Positions 27,763-35,490 of a stretch of DNA of 55,280 bases are shown here, in pieces. The DNA comes from Streptomyces sp. F63 (GTDB taxonomy: Bacteria > Actinomycetota > Actinomycetes > Streptomycetales > Streptomycetaceae). The number at the start of each line of letters is the position of its first letter. The first letter of the stretch is position 1. The notes under the pieces were generated by a model. It was not told the origin of the DNA. It worked only from the letters and a program-made list of their open reading frames with translations, and did not search any database. The position numbers were made by a program, and so were the translations under genes. Where the stretch lies: the NCBI RefSeq assembly GCF_018070345.1, contig NZ_JAGPXX010000039.1, positions 1 through 55,280 of the forward strand, read 5' to 3'.

Positions 27763-28148
27763 GCGCGGGAACCGGCGGGCGGGACGTCTACGAGTACGCG
27801 CTGCTGCGGGTGGTGCCGCGGATCGAGCGCGGCGAGTGCTTCAACGCGGGCGTCGCCGTCTACTGCCGGGCGCGCTCCCTGGTCGTGGTCCGCACCCATC
27901 TCGACGAGGCGCGGCTGCGTGCCCTGGACCCGGGGGCCGACACCGCGGGTGTCCGCGCCGCTCTGCGTGCGGCCGAGGAGTTCTGCCGGGGCGGTGCCGG
28001 GCGGGCCGCGGAGGAGGATCCGGGCCGGCGGTTCCGCTGGCTGGTGGCGCCGCGCAGCACGGTGCTCCAGCCGGGACCGGTGCACACCGGTCTGACGGCC
28101 GACCCGGCCGCCGAGGCGGAGCGGCTGCTGGCGCTGCTCGTGCGGTGA
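27759..28148 (+). CDS. DUF3037 family protein, coupled to the HipA-like kinase
   Basis: A 129-residue soluble protein beginning MSAGTGGRDVYEYALLRVVP, with ERGECFNAGVAVYCRAR near residues 24-40 and a C-terminal region containing FRWLVAPRSTVLQPGP. These match DUF3037, a family of unknown function often encoded next to HipA-like kinases. The GTG start lies inside the stop of the kinase gene (27759-27762). It may be a partner or control protein for the kinase; this is inference. Confidence 0.78.
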   Translation: MSAGTGGRDVYEYALLRVVPRIERGECFNAGVAVYCRARSLVVVRTHLDEARLRALDPGADTAGVRAALRAAEEFCRGGAGRAAEEDPGRRFRWLVAPRSTVLQPGPVHTGLTADPAAEAERLLALLVR

Positions 28149-28349
28149 GACGGGCGGCCGGCGTGCGGCGGGCGCGGACCCACCGCTCTTGTCGCACCGC
28201 GCGTTGTCGCCCGTCCGCCCGTCCGCCCGTTCGCCCGCCCGGTGCGGTCCGCGGCCCGGCAGCGTGCCGCGGGGTGCCCGGCGGACTCGGCCGGCCGGGG
28301 TGCGGCTGCCTTCCGGGCTGTGACATGCGCGCCTCGGCGCGGCAGGCCG
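28149..28349. other. Intergenic region upstream of the SDR promoter
   Basis: No gene is seen. Near 28208-28235 three imperfect copies of GTCCGCCC stand in tandem. The promoter of the next operon begins at 28350. Confidence 0.5.
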
Positions 28350-28378
28350 TTGACACGGGGTGCCAGGGCTTCTAGCGT
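28350..28378 (+). promoter_or_regulatory. HrdB-type promoter of the SDR operon
   Basis: TTGACA (28350-28355) and TAGCGT (28373-28378) are separated by exactly 17 bases, a near-consensus vegetative promoter. The transcript should start near 28385, about 110 bases before fabG. Confidence 0.75.
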
Positions 28379-28394
28379 TCCGCCAGAGACCTAC

Positions 28395-28408
28395 TAAGCG
28401 GTTGCTCA
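28395..28408. promoter_or_regulatory. Candidate operator just downstream of the SDR promoter
   Basis: TAAGC-GGTT-GCTCA is an imperfect inverted repeat about ten bases beyond the expected start site. Similar TAAGC/GCTTA sites occur before actinobacterial acyl-CoA metabolism genes under TetR-type control. The regulator here is unknown. Confidence 0.35.
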
Positions 28409-28495
28409 CCCCTATCGGTCCGCAGTCTCCGTGCCCGCCGGCGCGGGCGGCCTGCCGGTGAGCCGGACCCGTATCCGAGCGCGAGGAGAACCCGC

Positions 28496-29257
28496 ATGTC
28501 CACCACCGAGCAGCGCGTCGCCATTGTGACGGGCGGCGCCCGCGGCATCGGCGCGGCCACCGCCGTCCGCCTGGCCGAGGAGGGCCGCGCCGTGGCCGTT
28601 CTGGATCTCGACGAGGCGGCCTGCAAGGACACCGTGGAGAAGATCACGGCGGCCGGCGGCAAGGCCCTCGCCGTCGGCTGCGACGTCTCCGACGCCGGCC
28701 AGGTCGAGACCGCCGTGGCGCGGGTGGCCGATGAGCTCGGCGCACCGGTCGTCCTCGTGAACAACGCGGGTGTGCTCCGCGACAACCTGCTGTTCAAGAT
28801 GTCCGAGGGCGACTGGGACACCGTGATGAACGTGCACCTCAAGGGCGCGTTCCTGATGACCCGCGCCTGCCAGAAGTACATGGTCGACGCCACGTTCGGA
28901 CGCGTCGTCAACCTGTCCAGCAGCTCGGCGCTCGGCAACCGCGGCCAGGCCAACTACGCCACCGCCAAGGCCGGTCTGCAGGGCTTCACCAAGACCCTGG
29001 CCAAGGAGCTCGGCAAGTTCGGCGTCACGGCCAACGCCGTCGCCCCCGGCTTCATCGTCACCGAGATGACCGCCGCCACCGCCGCCCGCGTCGGCATGGG
29101 CTTCGAGGACTTCCAGGCCGCGGCCGCCTCGCAGATCCCCGTCCAGCGCGTCGGCCACCCCGAGGACATCGCCAACGCGATCGCCTTCTTCACCGGTGAC
29201 GCCGCCGGATTCGTCTCCGGCCAGGTCCTGTACGTGGCCGGCGGCCCGCTCAACTAA
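28496..29257 (+). CDS. fabG: 3-oxoacyl-ACP reductase-like SDR
   Basis: A 253-residue short-chain dehydrogenase/reductase. The cofactor loop is TGGARGIGAA near residues 12-21, NNAGV is near 89, and the catalytic Ser-Tyr-Lys group appears in SSSSALGNRGQANYATAKAG. It ends with YVAGGPLN. FabG-type enzymes reduce 3-oxoacyl thioesters with NADPH. It is probably not the housekeeping fabG, because no other fatty-acid synthase genes are near. The ATG at 28496 follows GAGGAGAA. The next SDR gene begins 21 bases later, so the two form an operon. Confidence 0.85.
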   Translation: MSTTEQRVAIVTGGARGIGAATAVRLAEEGRAVAVLDLDEAACKDTVEKITAAGGKALAVGCDVSDAGQVETAVARVADELGAPVVLVNNAGVLRDNLLFKMSEGDWDTVMNVHLKGAFLMTRACQKYMVDATFGRVVNLSSSSALGNRGQANYATAKAGLQGFTKTLAKELGKFGVTANAVAPGFIVTEMTAATAARVGMGFEDFQAAAASQIPVQRVGHPEDIANAIAFFTGDAAGFVSGQVLYVAGGPLN

Positions 29258-29278
29258 CCAGCAGGGGAACGGACAGAG

Positions 29279-30040
29279 ATGACTGCCGACGTGCAGGACA
29301 GCGGAAAGACCGCGATCATCACCGGAGCGAGCCGCGGCATCGGCTACGGCATCGCCGAGGCGCTCGTCGCCCGCGGCGACCGGGTGTGCATCACCGGCCG
29401 CACCGAGGAGACCCTCAAGGAGGCCGTGGAGAGGCTCGGCGCCGACCGGGTCATCGGTGTCGCCGGCAAGGCCCACGACCCGGTCCACCAGGCCGAGGCC
29501 GTCGAGCGCACCATGGAAGCCTTCGGCCGGGTCGACTACCTTGTCAACAACGCGGGCACCAATCCCGTCTTCGGGCCGATCGCCGACCTCGACCTGAACG
29601 TGGCGCGCAAGGTGTTCGAGACCAACGTCGTCTCGGCACTGGCGTTCGCCCAGCTCACCTGGAAGGCCTGGCAGCGGGAGAACGGCGGCGCGATCGTCAA
29701 TATCGCCTCCGTCGCCGGCGTCTCCGCCTCGCCGTTCATCGGCGCCTACGGCATCAGCAAGGCCGCCATGGTGAACCTCACCCTCCAGCTCGCCCACGAG
29801 TTCTCGCCCGCCGTGCGGGTCAACGCGATAGCCCCCGCCGTCGTCAAGACGAAGTTCGCGGAGGCGCTCTACGAGGGCCGGGAGGAGGAGGCCGCGGCGG
29901 CCTACCCGCTCAAGCGGCTCGGCACCCCGGAGGACATCGGCGGCGCCGCCGAGTTCCTGCTCTCGGACCGGGCCGGCTGGATCACCGGCCAGACGCTCGT
30001 CGTCGAGGGCGGCATCTTCCTCAACGCGGGCGTCGGCTGA
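29279..30040 (+). CDS. SDR family oxidoreductase
   Basis: A second 253-residue SDR with TGASRGIGYG near residues 15-24, NNAGT near 90, catalytic residues in SVAGVSASPFIGAYGISKAA, and a C-terminal GGIFLNAGVG. It differs enough from the first SDR not to be a recent duplicate. Both probably act in one pathway on a hydroxyacyl or alcohol substrate; the TAAGC-type operator hints at fatty-acid breakdown. AGGGGAACGG precedes the ATG at 29279. A strong terminator follows. Confidence 0.85.
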   Translation: MTADVQDSGKTAIITGASRGIGYGIAEALVARGDRVCITGRTEETLKEAVERLGADRVIGVAGKAHDPVHQAEAVERTMEAFGRVDYLVNNAGTNPVFGPIADLDLNVARKVFETNVVSALAFAQLTWKAWQRENGGAIVNIASVAGVSASPFIGAYGISKAAMVNLTLQLAHEFSPAVRVNAIAPAVVKTKFAEALYEGREEEAAAAYPLKRLGTPEDIGGAAEFLLSDRAGWITGQTLVVEGGIFLNAGVG

Positions 30041-30101
30041 ATCCGCCCGGGTGCCCCGCGCGCACGGCCGCTCGACCTCGTGCGCGCTCCGGGCGGCACA
30101 G

Positions 30102-30138
30102 CCCCCGGTGCGGACCCGTCCGGGTCCGCACCGGGGGG
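30102..30138 (+). terminator. Terminator of the SDR operon
   Basis: CCCCCGGTGCGGACCC (30102-30117) and its exact complement (30122-30137) form a perfect 16-base stem with a four-base loop. The rest of the 388-base gap before ung holds no supported gene. Confidence 0.85.
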
Positions 30139-30428
30139 TCTCCGTCCCCGGACCGTCCCGGTTCCGGGCCCGTGCTGCCCGCCCCGGGGGTCGGCACGGT
30201 CGCCCAGCCGGATGAGCCGCCGGCCGCGGCCGTGCCCGGACGGACGCGAGGGTACGGCCGCGGCCGGACGCCGCGTGACCGGGACGGAAACGGGGGGCGG
30301 TGACGGACGGACGGACCGGGGCGCCGGCCGTTCCCGCGGCCGTCCTTCTCCCGTACCCCGGCGGGGCGTTGTCAGTGGGCGCCGGTACGTTCTGGGAACC
30401 GTTCCGATCCATCCCGGAGGTTGTTGAC

Positions 30429-31106
30429 GTGACCGACATGCTGCCCGAGTCCTGGCGAGGCGTCCTCGGCGAGGAACTGGAGAAGCCGTACTTCGCGGAG
30501 CTCATGGCCTTCGTCGAGGAGGAGCGGGCGGCCGGGCCGGTGTACCCGCCGCGCGAGGAGGTCTTCGCGGCGCTGCACGCGACGCCCTACGACCGGGTGA
30601 AGGTGCTCGTCCTCGGGCAGGACCCCTACCACGGTGAGGGCCAGGGCCACGGGCTGTGCTTCTCGGTCCGCCCCGGGGTACGGGTCCCGCCGTCGCTGCG
30701 GAACGTCTACAAGGAGCTCAGGGAGGACCTCGGCCACCCGGTTCCGGACAACGGTTTCCTGATGCCCTGGGCCGAGCAGGGGGTGCTGCTGCTGAACGCG
30801 GTGCTGACGGTCCGGGCGGGCGAGGCCAACTCGCACAAGGGCAAGGGGTGGGAGCGCTTCACGGACGCCGTGATAAGCGCCGTCGCCGCCCGCCCCGACC
30901 CGGCCGTCTTCGTCCTGTGGGGCAACTACGCCAAGAAGAAGCTGCCGCTGATCGACACCGCGCGGCACACCGTGGTGCAGGGGGCGCACCCGTCGCCGCT
31001 GTCGGCGAAGAAGTTCCTCGGCAGCCGGCCCTTCAGCCAGATCGACAAGGCCGTCGCCGATCACGGCCACACCCCGATCGACTGGCGCATCCCGGACCTG
31101 GGCTGA
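30429..31106 (+). CDS. ung: Uracil-DNA glycosylase, family 1
   Basis: A 225-residue base-excision repair enzyme that removes uracil from DNA. The catalytic aspartate is D65 in GQDPYHG and the histidine is H187 in HPSPLSAKKF, both matching E. coli Ung positions closely. FFS-type stacking (LCFSV) and GVLLLNAVLTV motifs are present. The GTG at 30429 is set by GGAGG (30416-30420); the longer open frame upstream adds unconserved sequence. A 15-base repeat spans its stop codon. Confidence 0.95.
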   Translation: MTDMLPESWRGVLGEELEKPYFAELMAFVEEERAAGPVYPPREEVFAALHATPYDRVKVLVLGQDPYHGEGQGHGLCFSVRPGVRVPPSLRNVYKELREDLGHPVPDNGFLMPWAEQGVLLLNAVLTVRAGEANSHKGKGWERFTDAVISAVAARPDPAVFVLWGNYAKKKLPLIDTARHTVVQGAHPSPLSAKKFLGSRPFSQIDKAVADHGHTPIDWRIPDLG

Positions 31107-31134
31107 GCCTTCCGTGCCGGGGCTGAGCCTTCCG
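31100..31134. repeat. Direct repeat spanning the ung stop codon
   Basis: GGGCTGAGCCTTCCG occurs at 31100-31114 and again at 31120-31134. The first copy includes the ung stop codon. It looks like a small local duplication. Confidence 0.8.
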
Positions 31135-31405
31135 GGCCGGGCCGGGCCGCGTGAGCGGGGAGCGGGCCCGGCCCGGAGGCGGCCGTGCCCCGGCCGGCTT
31201 CCCGGCCGGTCCGTCCGCTGTGCCGAGTGCGCCGGTGGCCGGGCGGAGTCCCGGGGGTGTGGTTAGTGTCGAGGGGATCGAGCGGTGGCGGACGGCGCCC
31301 CCGGAGGCTCGCGGGGGAGACGGAGTGCGGACAGGCCCGGAGGTGGCGGTGGAGGAAGAGCGACGGGGGAGCGCCGTGCGGGGGAGCGGTGGTGAGGACC
31401 CCGTG

Positions 31406-31873
31406 ATGACGCGGATCGGGCAGGTGGTCATGCTCCTGCACGGAGGCGACCGCGAGGAGGCCCGGAACCGCTTCGCCCGCCTGTGGGAGGAGACCGGGGA
31501 GGACGGCGACGCCCTGCACCGGTGCACCATCGCCCACTACATGGCCGATACCCAGGACGATCCCGCGCTGGAGCTGGAGTGGGACCTGCGGGCCCTGGCC
31601 GCGGCGGACTCGCTCTCGGACGAGCGGGTCCGGAAGCACGACGCGGCCGTGCAGCTCCGCGGCTTCTACCCCTCGCTGCATCTCAACCTCGCCGCCGATT
31701 ACGCGAGGCTGGGCCGGCCGGAGCGGGCGCGGGCGGAGCTGGCCCGGGCCCGCGCCGCCTCGGCCGCCCTGGACACCGGCGACGCCGCCACCGGTCCGTA
31801 CGCCGCCGGCGTTCTCTCCGCGATCGAGCGGCTGGAGACGCGGCTGGCGGACGGTGCCGGTCAGTCGCCGTAG
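31406..31873 (+). CDS. Tetratricopeptide-like helical protein
   Basis: A 155-residue, all-helical soluble protein beginning MTRIGQVVMLLHGGDREEAR. Its helix pairs (LHLNLAADYARLGRPERARA near residues 92-111) look like tetratricopeptide repeats. It resembles conserved Streptomyces proteins of unknown role. The start is uncertain: ATG 31406 or GTG 31403, since the frame is open much farther upstream without conserved sequence. Its last 13 bases overlap the convergent lipoprotein gene. Confidence 0.7.
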   Translation: MTRIGQVVMLLHGGDREEARNRFARLWEETGEDGDALHRCTIAHYMADTQDDPALELEWDLRALAAADSLSDERVRKHDAAVQLRGFYPSLHLNLAADYARLGRPERARAELARARAASAALDTGDAATGPYAAGVLSAIERLETRLADGAGQSP

Positions 31874-32349
31874 AAGCCCCGGCAGATCCGGGCCTGTTCG
31901 CTGCCCGGCTCCCATCGGCCGAAACGCTCCCCGAGCTCGCAGACGCCCGTGCCGGGGCGGGACGCCGGCAGCCGCGCGGCGGACCGGCCCGGTGCCGGCC
32001 GGGGTCCCTCCGGCCGGGGCCCCTCCGCCCGGAGTTCTTCCGTCCGGGGCGGGCCGGGGGCGGGCCGCCGCCCGCCCGGGCGGAGAGCCTCCGGGGGCGG
32101 CGGGCCGGGGCGTTGGCGTCCCCGCGGCGGAGCGCCGGTCCCGCGCGGGATGGCGGCCGGGCCGGCCGTGGCCGGGGACTCGCTGGGGACGGGGGGCCGC
32201 GGCCCGCGGGCCCCGGGGGGTCCGGAGCCGGTGGCTGCCGCCGCCGGCTCCGTGCCGCGGCTCACGGCCGCCGGCGGCTCGCCGGAGACGGAGACGCAGC
32301 CGGCCAGAAGCGGAGCCGTCAGAAGGATCGCTGCTGTTCGTGGGCGCAC
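31861..32349 (-). CDS. Putative lipoprotein
   Basis: A 162-residue precursor with a lipoprotein signal peptide (RPRTAAILLTAPLLAGC). A long Pro/Gly/Arg linker (about 30-130) leads to a short conserved end, GVCELGERFGRWEPGSEQAR and ICRGFYGD, with two cysteines. The C-terminal piece is typical of small streptomycete lipoproteins of unknown function. The GTG at 32349 is chosen as the start nearest the signal peptide; there is no clear ribosome site, so the start may be earlier. Confidence 0.6.
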   Translation of the reverse strand: MRPRTAAILLTAPLLAGCVSVSGEPPAAVSRGTEPAAAATGSGPPGARGPRPPVPSESPATAGPAAIPRGTGAPPRGRQRPGPPPPEALRPGGRRPAPGPPRTEELRAEGPRPEGPRPAPGRSAARLPASRPGTGVCELGERFGRWEPGSEQARICRGFYGD

Positions 32350-32423
32350 GGGATCAGCGTGCTGTGCCGACCGCCGCACCGGTGCGGGCCGGCGGGAAAG
32401 GCGCCCGGGGGAGTGACGGCCCG

Positions 32424-33044
32424 TCACTCGTACGGCGCAGCGCCGTGCCGTGGCCCGGAGGCGAGCATCCCGCTCAGCAACTCCCGGATGCCCTCCCGGA
32501 GTTCCCTCCGGCTGGGACGGACGGTGTGGAAGGAGCCGGCCGTGCAGGAGAAGAGCACCCCGTCGCACCAGGCGACCAGGGAGAGGGCGTGGCGTTCCGG
32601 GGCGCGGGAGCCGGCAGCGCCCAGCATCGCCTCCACCATGTCCCGGAACACCCGGCCCTGCGCGTCGTAGACGGCCCGCAGCTCGGGCCGCCGGGTGGCC
32701 TCCAGGGCCAGTTCGTAGCGGGCGACCAGCAGCCGGCGGTGCCCGGAGAGATAGCCGTCGAGGGCGGTGGCGAGCGTGTCCGCCAGCCCGTCGAGCCCAC
32801 CGGACGGGGGGAGCGCGCCGTCCCCGGGCCCGAGGACGGCGCGCTCGCGCTCCGCCAGCCGCCGGACGGTGAGCTCCAGCAGCGCGGCCCGGGTGCGGGC
32901 GAGATTCGAGGTGGAGCCCTGCGGCAGCCCGGCCGCCTCGTCCACCGCCCGGTGTGTCAGCCCGCGCAGACCGCGCTCCGCGAGCAGGCCGATCGCCGCG
33001 TCGGCGACCAGGGCGGGGCGGGAGGCGCGTGTTCCGGTGACCAT
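32424..33044 (-). CDS. TetR-family regulator
   Basis: A 206-residue repressor. The N-terminal helix-turn-helix is in RGLRGLTHRAVDEAAGLPQG (about residues 24-43), and the rest is a helical ligand-binding domain. It is divergent from an FAD monooxygenase. Two matching palindromes (ACTACA-N2-TGTAGT) lie between the genes, so it probably represses both itself and the monooxygenase until a ligand appears. The ATG at 33044 gives MVTGTRASRP. Confidence 0.85.
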   Translation of the reverse strand: MVTGTRASRPALVADAAIGLLAERGLRGLTHRAVDEAAGLPQGSTSNLARTRAALLELTVRRLAERERAVLGPGDGALPPSGGLDGLADTLATALDGYLSGHRRLLVARYELALEATRRPELRAVYDAQGRVFRDMVEAMLGAAGSRAPERHALSLVAWCDGVLFSCTAGSFHTVRPSRRELREGIRELLSGMLASGPRHGAAPYE

Positions 33045-33065
33045 GCCGGTCAATCTACCGCCGCC

Positions 33066-33079
33066 ACTACATGTGTAGT
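33066..33079. promoter_or_regulatory. TetR operator 1
   Basis: ACTACA-TG-TGTAGT is a perfect inverted repeat in the divergent promoter between the TetR and monooxygenase genes. Its centre is 28 bases from that of operator 2, which has the same half-sites. Confidence 0.75.
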
Positions 33080-33093
33080 ACGCTCCGGCTGGA

Positions 33094-33107
33094 ACTACAG
33101 ATGTAGT
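33094..33107. promoter_or_regulatory. TetR operator 2
   Basis: ACTACA-GA-TGTAGT repeats the half-sites of operator 1 and ends 18 bases before the monooxygenase ATG. Binding here would block the plus-strand promoter or ribosome loading. Confidence 0.75.
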
Positions 33108-33125
33108 GGAAACCGTGGAGGGAAC

Positions 33126-34544
33126 ATGCCCCAGCCTCGAGCCGTCGTCATCGGCGCCGGAATCGGCGGGCTCACCGCAGCCGCCGCACTGCACCGCCAC
33201 GGCTGGTCCGTGACCGTCCTCGAACGCGGCGCCGCCCTGGAGCCCGTCGGAGCCGGCATCGCGCTCGCCCCCAACGCCCAGCGCGCGCTGGACGTCATCG
33301 GCGCGGGCGACGCGGTCCGCGCGATGTCCGCGTGGCAGGCGGACGGCGGGCTGCGGCTGCCCGGCGGCCGCTGGCTCTCCCGCACGACGAGCGCCGCCGC
33401 GGCCGAGCGGTTCGGCGGCCCGGTGGTGATCGCCCACCGCGCCGCCCTCGTCGACCTGCTCCTCTCCCGGCTGCCCGCCGGTTCCGTACGGACGGGGGTC
33501 GCCGGGGAGATCGCCGATCCCGGCGGCCCGGACCGTCCCGCCCGCGTCACCCCGACCGCCGCGGGAGCCGGCACCGCCGCCGGACCGGACACCGGGGGCG
33601 GCTCCGGCGACCGTGCCGGCGGAAGCGCCGCCACGGTGGCGGTCTCCGGTGCGGCCACGACCACCGGTACGGGGCCGGCGCTCCCGGCCGCCGCCCCCGC
33701 CGCGCTGAACGCCGACCTCGTCGTCGCCGCCGACGGCATCCACTCGGCAGCCCGGGGCGCCCTCTTCCCGGACACCCCCGGGCCCCGATACGCGGGGTTC
33801 ACCGCCTGGCGTTTCGTCGCGCCCGCGCCCGAGCAGCCGTTCGAACCCCATGAGACCTGGGGCCGCGGCTGTCTCTGGGGAACGGTGCCGCTGCACGACG
33901 GCCGGGTCTACGTCTACGCCACCGCCGCCGTCCCGGCCGGCGGCAGGGCGGCCGACGACGAGCGGGCCGAACTGCTCCGGCGCTTCGGCGGCTGGCACCA
34001 CCCCGTCCCCGCCCTCCTCGCCGCCGTCCGGCCGGAGGACATCCTGCGCAACGACGTGTACGCCACCGCCACCGCGCTGCCCGCGTACCACCGCGGCCGG
34101 GTGGCCCTCGTCGGCGACGCCGCCCACCCCATGACGCCCAACCTCGGGCAGGGCGGCTGCCAGGCCGTCGAGGACGCCGTCGTCCTCGCGCTCCTCACCG
34201 CCCGCGAGCCGTCCGGCGGCCCGTCCGGAACCGAAGGCCCCGGCGGCCCGGCCCCGGACGGCACCGCCCGCGCCCTGGCCGCCTATACGGAGGCCCGGCT
34301 GGACCGCACCCTGGACGCCGTCCGGCGCTCCGGCCGCGTCGGGCGGCTCACCACCTGGTCGTCCGCGCCCGCCTGCGCCCTGCGCACCGCCCTCTTCGCG
34401 GCCGTCGACAAGCTCGGTCCCCGCCTGGCCCTGCGCAGTCTCGACGGCATCGCCGACTGGAGCCCGCCGGGCCCCCCGTATGCTGACGGCCCGCGGAACC
34501 CTCCGGCCGCCCGGGGCCGGCGGAACCCGGGAGGACGGGAGTAG
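33126..34544 (+). CDS. FAD-dependent monooxygenase
   Basis: A 472-residue class A flavoprotein monooxygenase. The FAD-binding GAGIGGLTAA is near residues 10-19, and GDAAHPMTPNLGQGG, the second FAD motif, is near 335. It would hydroxylate an aromatic or similar compound with NAD(P)H and oxygen. Residues about 137-195 are a low-complexity Ala/Gly/Thr insertion, unlike most relatives. The ATG at 33126 has GGAGGG four bases upstream. TetR operators precede it and an oxidoreductase gene follows after seven bases. Confidence 0.87.
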   Translation: MPQPRAVVIGAGIGGLTAAAALHRHGWSVTVLERGAALEPVGAGIALAPNAQRALDVIGAGDAVRAMSAWQADGGLRLPGGRWLSRTTSAAAAERFGGPVVIAHRAALVDLLLSRLPAGSVRTGVAGEIADPGGPDRPARVTPTAAGAGTAAGPDTGGGSGDRAGGSAATVAVSGAATTTGTGPALPAAAPAALNADLVVAADGIHSAARGALFPDTPGPRYAGFTAWRFVAPAPEQPFEPHETWGRGCLWGTVPLHDGRVYVYATAAVPAGGRAADDERAELLRRFGGWHHPVPALLAAVRPEDILRNDVYATATALPAYHRGRVALVGDAAHPMTPNLGQGGCQAVEDAVVLALLTAREPSGGPSGTEGPGGPAPDGTARALAAYTEARLDRTLDAVRRSGRVGRLTTWSSAPACALRTALFAAVDKLGPRLALRSLDGIADWSPPGPPYADGPRNPPAARGRRNPGGRE

Positions 34545-34551
34545 CGCCTTG

Positions 34552-35490
34552 GTGGACCACACGCCGCTCAGAGTCGGCTGCATCGGGCTCGGCGACATCG
34601 CGCGCAAGGCCTATCTCCCGGTGCTCGCCGCCCAGCCGGGCGTCGAACTGCACCTCCACACCCGCTCCCCGGCGACGCTGGCCCTGACCGGCGACAGCCA
34701 CCGCGTCCCGGAACGGCAGCGCCACACCACCCTCGACTCGCTGCTCGGAGCCGCCCCCGACGCGGCCTTCGTCCACGCGCCGACCGCCGCCCACGCCGGG
34801 ATCGTCACCCGCCTCGTCGAGGCCGGGATACCGGTCTACGTCGACAAGCCGATCGCCTACCACTACGCCGACTCCGAGCGGATCGTCCGGCTGGCGGCCG
34901 AGCGGCGGGTCAGCCTCTTCGTGGGCTTCAACCGCCGCTTCGCGCCCGGCTACGCGCAGTGCCGCGACCACCCGCGCGATCTGATCCTCATGCAGAAGAA
35001 CCGGGTCGGCCTGCCCGAGGATCCGCGGACGTTCGTCCTGGACGACTTCATCCACGTCGTGGACACCCTGCGCTTCCTGCTGCCCGGCACCGCCGAGCAC
35101 GTCGGCGTCCGCACCCGGGTCCGGGACGGGCTCCTCCACCACGCCGTGCTCGAGCTGTCCGGCGACGGCTTCACCGCCCTCGGCGTGATGAACCGGATGA
35201 GCGGCTCCGCCGAGGAGATTCTGGAGGTCTCGGGGCAGGACACCAAGCGCCAGGTGGCCAATCTCGCCGAGATCACCGACCACAAGGGCCAGCCCAGTGT
35301 CCGCCGCCGCGGCGACTGGGTGCCGGTCGCCCGGCAGCGCGGCATCGAGCAGGCGGTGCTGTTCTTCCTGGACGCCGTGCGCGCGGGGAGGCTGCTCACC
35401 GCCGAGGACGCCCTGGCGACGCATGAGCTGTGCGAGCGGGTGGTGACGGCGGCGTCCGGGCCGGCCGGCGGCGGGCCGGCCGCCGGATGA
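34552..35490 (+). CDS. Gfo/Idh/MocA family oxidoreductase
   Basis: A 312-residue NAD(P)-dependent oxidoreductase. The Rossmann motif is VGCIGLGDIARKAYLP near residues 8-23, DKPIAYHYAD is near 98, and DDFIHVVDTLRF carries the likely catalytic histidine. The family acts on sugars, inositols and similar substrates. It begins almost at the stop of the monooxygenase, so the two should share a transcript and regulator. The start may be TTG 34549 or GTG 34552. The last 95 bases overlap lnt on the opposite strand. Confidence 0.83.
   Translation: MDHTPLRVGCIGLGDIARKAYLPVLAAQPGVELHLHTRSPATLALTGDSHRVPERQRHTTLDSLLGAAPDAAFVHAPTAAHAGIVTRLVEAGIPVYVDKPIAYHYADSERIVRLAAERRVSLFVGFNRRFAPGYAQCRDHPRDLILMQKNRVGLPEDPRTFVLDDFIHVVDTLRFLLPGTAEHVGVRTRVRDGLLHHAVLELSGDGFTALGVMNRMSGSAEEILEVSGQDTKRQVANLAEITDHKGQPSVRRRGDWVPVARQRGIEQAVLFFLDAVRAGRLLTAEDALATHELCERVVTAASGPAGGGPAAG

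Noticed and set aside
28149..28349. Small gene between the DUF3037 and SDR genes
   Set aside because: Frames here are Pro/Arg-rich, with tandem GTCCGCCC repeats and no ribosome site or conserved motif.
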